64,000 nucleotides of DNA from Knoxdaviesia capensis. Taxonomy: Eukaryota > Ascomycota > Sordariomycetes > Microascales > Gondwanamycetaceae. Location: contig LNGK01000004.1 of assembly GCA_001510575.1 (NCBI GenBank), forward strand, positions 1,604,537 through 1,668,536, given 5' to 3'. Below are positions 14,201 to 23,600 of the stretch, in pieces (position 1 is the stretch's first letter; each line of letters begins with the position of its first letter). The translations under genes and the position numbers were made by a program. The notes under the pieces were generated by a model. The model worked only from the letters and a program-made list of their open reading frames with translations, ran no database searches and was not told the DNA's origin.

Positions 14201-14552
14201 CGGCGATGCGCCGTCGGCCTCCTCGCTTCCGCCGAACAACACCGTCCAGGCGCCCAGCGGCACCGCGGCAGCGATCCCGGCGTCAGTGCCGCGGCCGTCG
14301 CGCACGCGCAAGATGTTCGCGATGCGTGCGTGCCGGAGCAGCGTGATGATCGGCCGCGCGCTGACGCAGCGCCACATGGAGCAGCTAGTGCGCCACATGG
14401 GCGAGCTGGATAAGCCGTGGAACTGTCCGCATGGACGGCCGACCATGCGCCATCTGTGCAGTCTGGGGGTGTGGGAGCGGAGTCGGTGGAAGGAGGAGGA
14501 TGAAGAGGATGAGAGTCCGGTGGATTGGGCGGAGTATGTCCAGAGCGGGTGA
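11219..14552 (+). CDS. pms1: DNA mismatch repair MutL homologue, Pms1 type (PMS2-like endonuclease subunit)
   Basis: Nuclear MutL-alpha subunit; it pairs with Mlh1 and nicks the error-containing strand after MutS recognition. Exons are 11219-11251 and 11316-14552, giving 1089 residues; the 64-nt intron has GTAAGC, GCTAAC and GTAG. Exon 1 encodes only MATIKAIDHGT. The GHKL ATPase is intact: AKELIENSVDAG (general base Glu30, Asn34), DNGSG near residue 62, TFGFRGEALSSL, and the MutL transducer with GRP near 322. Residues about 400-790 form a disordered acidic linker (D/E-rich around 650-720). The C-terminal domain has the metal-binding DQHASDEKYNFE motif at 880-891, ACRSSVMIG and a CPHGRP motif near 1048, which define the endonuclease-active Pms1/PMS2 type and separate it from Mlh1. 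It is convergent with the next gene, 348 bp away. Confidence 0.97.
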
Positions 14553-14900
14553 AGCTCTCACGGCGTTAGATGGGTTGGATATAGACGGTCTTTATATACG
14601 GCCTGGATAGGTCCCCTGAATGATATGCTGGGCTCATGAATACTTTGGACTTGCACTCTACAGATGCATGGACGAGCGTGTTGCAGCACATATCATATTG
14701 GATACACAGGCGTGAAACAACAGCTACACTAGCAAGCACCTTCCCCGTCCTAACCCTAATCAGAGCCTCATATCACGAACAAACTAACGATAACCCCACC
14801 AGCACAACCCGCAAGCCTAACTCTCCAACTCTCCACCTAGAACTAACGTCCCCATTCCATATGGCTTTCCAAGCCCGCGAGCCAACTCCCTTGCGGCTGA
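14553..14900. other. intergenic, convergent 3' ends
   Basis: Short spacer between the pms1 stop and the stop of the opposite-strand orphan gene. It holds both 3' untranslated regions; I see no other element. Confidence 0.7.
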
Positions 14901-16634
14901 TTATCTATTACCGGTCCCGACCGGAGTCGGGAGTGCGGCGGAATCCTTCGACGTTTGCGCGGGGATTTCCAGGCTGGCGTGGTACTCCTTGGGAATCAGC
15001 GAGTACAGATTGTTCAGGTGGTCGCGGAACTTCTGGTTCTCGGCATTCAGCTCCTTGACCAACTGCTTGGTGTTGTTGTCCGGAAACAGCCCCTCATAGC
15101 GGCGGAGCGAGCGGTTCGCCAGGCGCATCGCGGCCTCGACATCGGCGAGCTCCTCGTCGCGCGTCTCGAGCTCGCGGCGCAGCCGGGCCACGTCGGCCTC
15201 GAGCAGCACGGCGCGGTCGAGCTGGCGGCGGTGGCGCGCCTCCCACTCCGACACGCGGGTCGGCCACATGGGCGCCGGCACGGCCACGACGGTCGGCGTG
15301 GCCTCGATGCGGCGGGTGGCCACGCAGCCCGGGTGGGCGCCCCAGGCCGGCAGCACGAACAGCGTGCTGTGGCCGGAGCCCTTGAGGCGGTAGAAGCGCG
15401 TGACGATGTCCAGCGGCACGATGCCGCGCGCGTACTCGGCGCCGCCGCGCTGGGTCATCCACATGCGCTGGCCGGCCACGCCGGCGGTGCGCCAGATCTT
15501 CTCCTTCTCCTCGATCTGCGCCTCCTGGCGGTCGAGGTGGGCGTGGATGTACTCGAACACGTCGTCGCCGCTGTTGGCCAGCACCCAGCGGTCCTGCGGG
15601 AAGGCTACGGCGCGGCCGCTGCCCGGCTCGGTGGTCGGGCCCATGCGGCCGGCCATCTGCACCGGCTTGGCCGAGGCGCCGGCGAGCACGTCGAGCGAGT
15701 TCGCGTAGCTGATCTCCAGCTCGTGCATGCGCATCACCAGGTGCTGCGTGTAGCGCAGCCACTGGCCCAGCAGGCTGTTCTGCGCCGACTCGGGCGACTC
15801 GCCGTCGTACGGCGTGGCGCCGCGCGGGTCGGTCGAGGCGGTGCCGGACGGGATCAGCGCGAGCAGGCCGCCCTGGGCGCTGAGCTCGTGGTCCAGCCGC
15901 TCCAGGCACTCGTTGGCGTGGCGGATGAGGTTGAAGTGGTGGCTCCACGGCCGCATCCTGATTTCCAGCTGCGCCGCGTGCTGCCGGCGGCGCTCCCGGC
16001 GCTCGGCGCGGGCGGCCCGGATCTTCGCCGCGGTCTTGCCGCTCGTGGCGTCGTCCGTGCCGTCGTCGTTGTCGTCGTCGTCGTCCACGTCCGACAGCTC
16101 GGCGGCCAGCGCCTGGGCCACCACCTCGGCCTCGGTGGCCTTGACGTCGCGGCTGACCTTGGCGGTGACCTCCTCCATGGGGCAGTGGTATTCCGGGCCG
16201 AACACGTCGGTCTGCGCCTTGACGGTGTTCATCAGCACCGGCAGCGGCAGGTGGTGGTACGGATCGGCCGACGAGTACGGCGTCTCGAGGTCGTTGAGCC
16301 AGTCGAAGGCCTCTTTCTCCTTGAACACGGTCTTGCCGTCGTTGTGCAGGCGCTTGGCGTTGATCTCGCCAAACGTCGTGCTGGTGGTGATGCTGCGGAT
16401 CAGAATGGCGATGCTCTGCGCGTGCTGCTTGAGGGCCTGCAGCGTTGGCGGGGTTTTTCCCGAGAAGAAGTCGCAGTTGAGGTGGCTGATCAGCTGGCCG
16501 CGGCTGTTGTCGTTGGTGCAGAACACGTTCTGGGTGAAGTGGGAGCAGTACGCCCGCGCGTACTTGGTGGCCGGGATGTAGCCGGTCATGTTGGCGGCCG
16601 GCTCCTGGTGGAGACGGGTTGGGAGAGCGGACAT
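14901..16634 (-). CDS. hypothetical protein with C-terminal coiled coil
   Basis: Single-exon frame of 577 residues, GC-rich with the same codon preference as pms1, so very likely expressed. I do not recognise the family. Visible parts: a Cys/His-containing N-terminal region (HFTQNVFCTNDNSRGQLISH); an acidic stretch (DVDDDDDNDDGTDD) about residues 186-199, followed by an Arg/Ala-rich basic helix; a middle region without repeats; and a heptad-like helix from about 480 to 555 (RRELETRDEELADVEAAM and onward), then a short polar tail. No signal peptide or membrane segment. The start is the ATG at 16634. A farther in-frame ATG at 16820 would add a leucine-run leader encoded by an AGG/AG simple repeat, which looks like 5' UTR. 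Function unknown. Confidence 0.8.
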   Translation of the reverse strand: MSALPTRLHQEPAANMTGYIPATKYARAYCSHFTQNVFCTNDNSRGQLISHLNCDFFSGKTPPTLQALKQHAQSIAILIRSITTSTTFGEINAKRLHNDGKTVFKEKEAFDWLNDLETPYSSADPYHHLPLPVLMNTVKAQTDVFGPEYHCPMEEVTAKVSRDVKATEAEVVAQALAAELSDVDDDDDNDDGTDDATSGKTAAKIRAARAERRERRRQHAAQLEIRMRPWSHHFNLIRHANECLERLDHELSAQGGLLALIPSGTASTDPRGATPYDGESPESAQNSLLGQWLRYTQHLVMRMHELEISYANSLDVLAGASAKPVQMAGRMGPTTEPGSGRAVAFPQDRWVLANSGDDVFEYIHAHLDRQEAQIEEKEKIWRTAGVAGQRMWMTQRGGAEYARGIVPLDIVTRFYRLKGSGHSTLFVLPAWGAHPGCVATRRIEATPTVVAVPAPMWPTRVSEWEARHRRQLDRAVLLEADVARLRRELETRDEELADVEAAMRLANRSLRRYEGLFPDNNTKQLVKELNAENQKFRDHLNNLYSLIPKEYHASLEIPAQTSKDSAALPTPVGTGNR

Positions 16635-16742
16635 TGCGGCGGTGGGCTTCAGGGACTTGGCTGATGATGATATCACGGAGGGGAGATCAAAGATGAAGAG
16701 AGAACTCGGGGACAGACTTGGCGGACTTGACGACAGAAGAGT

Positions 16743-16779
16743 AAAGAGGAGGAGGAGGAGGAGGAGGAGGAAGAAGAGG
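16743..16779. repeat. AGG trinucleotide repeat in 5' leader of orphan gene
   Basis: About ten AGG units grading into AAGAGG. On the coding strand this is a CCT-rich leader just upstream of the ATG at 16634; if translated from 16820 it would give a poly-Leu/Phe stretch, which argues against that start. Confidence 0.85.
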
Positions 16780-17495
16780 AAGAGCACAAGGGGAGGCAAC
16801 ATCTGGCTATATGAACACACCTGAACTCCAATTCACCACCACCTACATTTACTCACACATATCTGGTAGCACTGGCCATTCACTTCTTCTGCTCCCTTGC
16901 GGGCGAGAACAAAGAAAGCAACAAGGTCTTTGCTCTATCTCCTCAGCTCTTCTTATCTGGCTATCGCCGTTTTGGAGGCATGGACCAGCCATATAAGAAA
17001 TACCTTGATGAACTGACTATCAGTGACTTTTCCTTTCCTAGGGAGATACCTAAGCACTGAATTTAATATGTGTGCTTCTCTCATTCTCTTCCATCTCCTG
17101 TCCTCCCTTCATTTCTGCACAGGTGTTAGTTGGCCCATGCATACTTAAGTGGCGGAGAAGAAAGCAAACATTGTTTCTCGCTAAATTAGTCTGGTCAGAA
17201 CCATCGAGTCTGGGGACTAAAATAGACAATGCAAACTTGGTTTCACTTGTGTCGGAATTTTGTGGCCAGTGCTTTGGGCTGAGAACAAAGAAACTCGAAC
17301 TTGATAACCGGACTGAACTAGGGTTTCCTAGGGTTATAACAAAGACAATCACCACATTTCACACAAAGCACGCCAAATCTCGGGCATACAGAGTATATTA
17401 AGTATCAGGAAGGGAAATCTGTTCTTTTGCGACCAGAAACCACTGCCAGCTATCTCGTAAAAAATCAACCAACATGAGGGGAATTTGTGTTTATA

Positions 17496-17628
17496 AAGAA
17501 GAAGAAGAAGAAGAAGAAGAAGAAGAAGAAGAAGAAGAAGAAGAAGAAGAAGAAGAAGAAGAAGAAGAAGAAGAAGAAGAAGAAGAAGAAGAAGAAGAAG
17601 AAGAAGAAGAAGAAGAATAAGAAGAAGC
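17496..17628. repeat. AAG trinucleotide microsatellite, about 43 units
   Basis: Nearly uninterrupted AAG/CTT tract, the longest simple repeat in the window, 160 bp downstream of the sugar porter stop codon. Homopurine on the plus strand. Frames through it read as poly-Lys, poly-Arg, poly-Glu or poly-Phe and are not genes. Confidence 0.97.
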
Positions 17629-17791
17629 GAGCATGGATATCACCAAAAAATCTTTGCATCACGGAGTCAAAAAGATGAGCTCCCAACCGGTATTCCACCA
17701 TACCAGACCATCGAAACACACGAACATCTTCAGGGCCGGGTGTAGTCAGTGGTCTCTTCGAAAAGAAACAACACACATGTACAGGTCACAT

Positions 17792-20679
17792 CTACGCCTG
17801 CTTGTCACGCCGGCCGAGGTCCTCGGCAACGCCGGAGGCCGAGTCGGAGTCGGCCGGGGACGGGACGGACTGGCCGCGGTGGGTGTCGAACGAGTACAGC
17901 GGCTTCAGCGTGGCCTTGCGGTCCCAGAGCAGCCAGCGGCGGCACCAGTACGGGAGAGCCACGCGCAGCTGGTACGAGGCGAACTTGCGGGTGGGCACGG
18001 CGAACACCCAGTCGAGCTCCTCGAGCGTGCGCTGCTTGGTCTCGGGGACCCAGAAGAAGATCATCACCATGGCGACAACGTTGAAGCCGGCATAGCAGCA
18101 GAAGGCACCCTGGAGGGAGTAGAGTCAGCGGTCAGCACTAATCTGTATGCCAACTTGCCGTCAGACAGCGACTGGCAACAGGGTCGACTTACAAGAGTGC
18201 CGGCCTGGTCAAGCAGGAAGGGGAACGTCATGCCCAGCACCGAGGCCCAGAACAGGCATGTGGCAACGGCAAAGCCCATACCAACCTCACGGTGGGACAG
18301 AGGGTACACTTCGGCACTGGGGAGAGAGAATGTGTGTTAGTGGCTGCAGACAAAGGAGACCAGATACAAGGATGAAGAGGGGGGATCACGGACCTGTAAG
18401 TGAACGGAACGGGGCCCTCTCCTGGATTCGGGTCGCTGTTGTGTTAGTCCGGGGCCTTTCAAAAGTTTCTTTGTCTATTGTCCTGTGAGGAATACTATCA
18501 GACATACCGGGCGAGTAGAAAGCTGTATCACGAAGAACATTGGTGTTAGTTATTTTTTTTTTCAGTAACTAGCCCGGGTCCACAGAGATAGGATCACTTA
18601 CCGCAAAACAAGTACACGAAGAGGGCCACCAGAGCAGTGCGGGCGGTTCCCTGGTCCAACAACGTGGAAAGACCAGCAGCAAGGAGAGTCCAGGTCTAAA
18701 CGAGTCAGGAGTTAGATGTGAATATACCGTCAAGGCTGGAGGACAAAGAGACTCGTACCATCTGCGGGAAGGTGAACAGGAGAAGCGAACGGCGGCCGAA
18801 CTAGATAGTGAAGACACACAAAGCCTGGGTTAGTTGGGTGCGTCTCACAGGTGTGAGAGAGATTTTGGCAGGCCGTCTTCTTACAGTATCGATGGTCCAG
18901 AAGGCCGGGAAGGCAAACAGCCAGCTGTAACCGAGCAGTTAGTACGATGCTTGAAGTGAGTGGATGGAATTTCCCGATGGTCAAAACGTACTTGACAAGT
19001 CCGAAGCCGAACGAGGCCAGCAGAGCCTGGAACTCGGACGAGCCGTTGTCCTTGAACACGGTGGTGGAGTAGAAGGCGATGATGTTGATACCGCACATCT
19101 GCTGGGCAATCATCACGGTGAAGGCGGCCAAGTTCGCGCGGCGCACACGCGGGATCGTGAACAGCTGCTTGAAGCGCGTGGCGTAGTTGGTCTTGTTGAG
19201 GATGGCGCCCTCGATCTCCAGCTGCGAGTGGATGTAGAACATGTCGCGCGCCACCTGGATCGGGTGCGACCGCAGCTGCACCATCGACTTCCACGCATCG
19301 GCGTAGCGGTTCTTCTTCATGTACCAACGCGGTGACTCCGGGCACAGGAAGATCAGGAGCATCAGCGGAACGGCGGGGATGAACGGGGCACCTGGGAGGA
19401 TGGACGGAAGATAAGGTTTAGGGTTAAGTTTATATCGGAGGCGGCAAACAGGTGGCCAAGCACGGAGAGTGGGATTGGGGGGAGGGGACTGTACCAAGCA
19501 TGATTCTCCAGTTGTTCGGGCCAGCGTTCCACACGGCCAGGTTGAAGGCGGTTCCAAGGAAGATACCGAAAGCAGTCCACATTTCTACAGTTAGCGGAGC
19601 GTCAGTCAGTTAGTGATTCACGCCACGATTAAACCTCCGATGACGACGGGATTGCTTACGCCAGGACATGACCAGAGCGCCTCTGACGGCAGCCGGGGCG
19701 TTTTCGGCGGCATAGATGGGCACGGTCGACGCCTTGACACCCATTCCAATGCCCATGAGCAGACGGTTCACAAGCTGCTGCTGCCAGTTATGGGAGAGGG
19801 CAGATCCAATAAGCGGCCAGATACAGAAGTGGGCGGAGATGAAGATGACGCCGCGGCGGCCGAAGTAGTGGTTGAGAGGGTCCGAGAGCCAGCAGCCGAT
19901 GAGACTAGAAGATCACATAGAGGGTCAGGTAAGTGTGGCATATCCTCCAAGAAGAGGCACCTCAGAACGCCAGTGGCCCACTCACGAGCTTCCAATGTAC
20001 GGTCCAGCGTTGACCAAACCGACAAGCAGCTTGTCCCGCAGACTGCTGCTGCCAATGCCGTAGACATCCGGGAAGAAGATATTGGCGCCGTTGGTCCCGG
20101 TCTGATCCCAGCCCTGCACGGCAGCACCGATGGAGCACGTGGCAATAGTCAGGAACAGCTTGGTCGGCATGCGCCACTTGTGCTTGATCTCCGTCTCCAG
20201 CGCCAGCTTCTCCTCGTCGGAGAGCGCCTCGTCGCCGCCAATGTTTTCGTAGTTGGCCGGGTCTTGCGCGACCAGGGCGCCCTTGCGCAGCAGCTCGATG
20301 TGCTCGGTCAGGCCCTTGGTCTCGGCGAACGTCTGGACACTGGCCATCAGGTCCGTGTAGCCGAGTCCGTCGAGAGGGTTGCGGATCCTACCAGACAAGA
20401 AAAAGCGAAAGGGCGCGGGTTAGTGTCGGGGCTCTGGCGTCGACGCTGCTTGTGTCAGGTTATCGTGGAACGTCGGGTGTGCTTACTTGGCCTCAAGGTT
20501 CGTGTTGATGTCCATGGCTCGCGCCTCATCTCCGCCTTCCACATGGTGGATGCTGTCACTGTAACTGGTGTGTTAGAGAAGAAAAGTTGGTCTGTTGGGG
20601 GAAAAACGAAGCTTTTAAGCCCTAAGAACTCCCAAGAGACAAGGACCACTCACTCTGGGGTGCTCTTTTCAGCAGCCAT
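17792..20679 (-). CDS. MFS sugar/polyol porter, 13 exons
   Basis: Plasma-membrane major facilitator of the sugar porter family, probably proton-coupled uptake of a sugar or polyol; the substrate cannot be read. Exons: 20679-20654, 20564-20487, 20387-19986, 19904-19660, 19584-19495, 19391-18992, 18924-18885, 18800-18759, 18695-18602, 18522-18508, 18421-18394, 18316-18193, 18109-17792; they join in frame to 633 residues. Signatures: a long N-terminal cytosolic part (GYTDLMASVQTFAETKGL), QGWDQTGTNGANIFFP, DPLNHYFGRRG, PESPRWYMKKNRY, TIDTFGRRSLLL, EGPVPFTYSAEVYPL, VPETKQRTLEELDWVF. Membrane helices are split by introns. One exon is only 15 nt, and the donor at 18393 (GTCCGT) is weak but is needed to keep the conserved motif. 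It is divergent from the CSC1-like gene across 8.2 kb. The extended N-terminus is shared by a fungal subgroup of this family. Confidence 0.92.
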
Positions 20680-23600
20680 AATTTCGGACTGGGCACCGAG
20701 TGGGTGTGATCAATGCAAGGTCCCAAAAGCGTTCAGAAGGAAGGGTTTCTTGAGGTGGCAGGAAAGATATGCGTGTGGGAAGAAACTCTGGATCAAGACC
20801 AAGAATACTTAAAACCTTGGTCAAGGGGGAGAAGAAAGAAGGGGGGGGGAGGGCAGAGTCTTGGGTATTTGTAGAGATGGGAAACCGAGTCACTTTGAGA
20901 GTGCAGAAGCTTCTACATACTACTTCTCTGGAGCCCTCCTCCAATCAGTTCCCCCACCACCTCCTCTCTCGCCTTCAAGCTTTGCCCAGCTTTCTCTCTG
21001 GCGTCTCCTCGCTACATACATGATCATGTGCTACAATAGGACTTGGACTAGAAAAAAAGAGGGAAAAGTCTTTCGTTGAATTCGTTACATTAGGACCCTC
21101 TTTTTCTCCGTGATAGTCCTTCCGGGCGCGATATATACCACCCAGGCCAGAGGAGGCGCCATTGCGTTCACGGCAAGAATCACGGGATACTAGCGAGGAA
21201 GGGATTAGAATCCGCCAAGGTGACCGGATCTTGTGAGCCAAGGAACGTGGTGTGGATGAGGAGAACCCGACAAGGAGGGAGGAAAGGGAAACACGAGTAA
21301 GAGCCATTGAGTGTATGTGTGTAGCTTGCGGCCGCTCTCGCTCTTCCTCCACTCTGTTATCTCTATACACACTCCCTACATCTCTCTTTCCGAACGAGTT
21401 GGGTGGTGGTGGTGGTGTGTGTCTTGGAGACAAAGTATCCATGCATCCAAAAGTGTATTGATCACTACACAAACACATATCTTCCTGCATGTCTGTGGCC
21501 ATACGAGCCGAACTACTTTTGATGTCTTCTGTGACTGGCCTGTACATGTACTTTTGCTGGCATAACCATCTCTCCAGATACCTATGTGTGTACAGCCAAG
21601 ATGTACATGATCGGCACACTGCATGGCTTTTAGGGGTCTGTGGCACAACACACAGTGACTGCACTGACTCGCCAGTGCTTGAGCATTGGTGGCTATCTCG
21701 ATGAAGGTCTTTCTTTTCCCCCAACCAGGTATCGTAGATTGGCTCCCTACGGCACAGCCAGATGTGAGTAAGGCTACGGTGCTGAGCCGACAACTGAAAT
21801 AACAAGCAATACTGGGAGAAATACCAGCTAGGCTACCATTGAGTCAAGGAACATAGAACATATGTAAATGGGTGCTCCAAGGCATGCTGTGGGAGGTATG
21901 AAGGTTGAGTGACCTCCAAGGCCGGGTTACATGTTGAATGGAGGGGGCGTGTGGATACGGATTCGAGGGTACATACAGTACACATGTGTCTAAAAGTTCA
22001 TCGACCACACGGGTTCACAAGCAGCCTCTTCAAAGCCTCATCTATTTTCACCTTTTCCCACGAAATCCTCTGCAACTGTGCTGGTATACAGCACATCATC
22101 CTTGGCAAAGTCGGTGCAAGTGAAACACTCCCAAAATGCGCCGCCCCGGGCCCTCCGTCATATTCTCTCGAAGTCTTGGTATTTGTCGTGTTATTGATCA
22201 CACACTTTCCCCAACCCCGCAGAAAAAGGAAGTTCTGTTCTCACCAGTTTTTTTTTTTCTGGATCCGTTGCTTCTTTTTTTCCAGTTTTTACAACAACGG
22301 CCCGATTCGGCGCACGCCGGGGAGTCCAGTCGTCCCCATGCCGAGATTTTTTTTCGGGGCGGGGGACGATCGGGACCCGCAATCAGAGATTTCGGGACGG
22401 AAGAAGCAAGGGGTCCACATATACTCCGCAGATAGCGGCCGTCCATTGGTTGCTGGCACTTTTAGCGCCGTTTTGGGCGCATGTGTACTTATGGCCGCTG
22501 TTCCTGCCCTCTTTTGTGTTGGTGGTTGTTCGTTCCTTCTCTCCGAACGTGATTTGGAAAAGCCGCGTTGATTCTAGCTTCGTTCGTTTGCGGCTTCTTT
22601 AGTGTTCCTTTCTGTTTCGAGAAGATATAAAACCGAGCTTCATTTGACTTCACTTCATGAAAATGGTGGTTGTCTCACGTATCCTTTTGTCAGTATTTTC
22701 AGTCAACTTCACAGAAAGCATATCAGAGAAACACGTTTGAGACTTATGTTTCCCAGGATAAACAGCAAAGCAGCAAGAAAGATAACAGATTGTTTCCACA
22801 CCTTCCCCCCCCCCCTCACCGTGATGACCGCATTTTCCGTCATTCCCCAGCACTGCTCGGCATATCACCCCGGATTACCCCAGGTGACTCCAATCCTTCG
22901 AGTTTTCCGTGTCTGTTTAAGTAGTAACCCTCGTCTCCCTCCCGCATCCATGGCCAACACAAGTCTGCTCATTCTCTGGATCGTGGCAACAATCAGCGCG
23001 CGCAATAAGCCTTGCTATTGCCGGCCAAGGCCAGCAGCGTTACGTCGGAAAGTAATTGGTAGCATCGCAGCACAAGTGCAAAAGAAAATCAACCGAGAAT
23101 GCTGCGTGCCAAGATTCTTGGGGTGTTGCATCCGACTACCAGCTTCCCCATTTTATCAAAATCCATTAGCTGGAAGAATGGAGCAAGACGCCCGCCGAGG
23201 ATAGCACTAAGATACGTAGCAGCCCCTCCGGTCGTGCGAAATCCTGCTCTCTTCGTGCTTTATATATGCGTAAAGATATATATCGCCGTCGGGGGTGCGG
23301 AGCAAAGATTACGAGGAAGTGACCTTGGCGGGGGATTAGGCGGGCTGTTGTCGCAAGAAGGGGTTGGTAGAATGTAACTGTAGCATCCAACCAGAGAGCA
23401 CAAGACACCCCCAGAAAAAGAATCGGATAAAAACCTGTGCTTTGATCGGCAAGAAATGAGGCTATGGGGCGCTTGTTCTGCCGCTGGACTGAGTCCTACC
23501 TATCAAGGGGATTTCTTCCTTGCTGTTTTTCTTCTCCTCCTTCTGCTCTTTCTTTTTGCTTCATTCTTCTAATTCCGTCTCAGCAATTTTCTATTTCCTC

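Larger units (their letters stand above)
16635..17791. other. intergenic, tandem minus-strand genes
   Basis: Holds the 5' leader and promoter of the orphan gene (AGG repeat 16743-16779, T/C-rich on the sense strand) and the 3' flank of the sugar porter, including a long AAG tract. No gene seen. Confidence 0.65.

Noticed and set aside
14955..16664. 569-codon plus-strand frame antisense to the orphan gene
   Set aside because: It mirrors a GC-rich real gene; composition is Val/Arg/Leu/Gly repetitive and typical of antisense shadow frames.
17465..17776. Poly-Phe and poly-Lys frames at 17465-17776
   Set aside because: Produced entirely by the AAG/CTT microsatellite.
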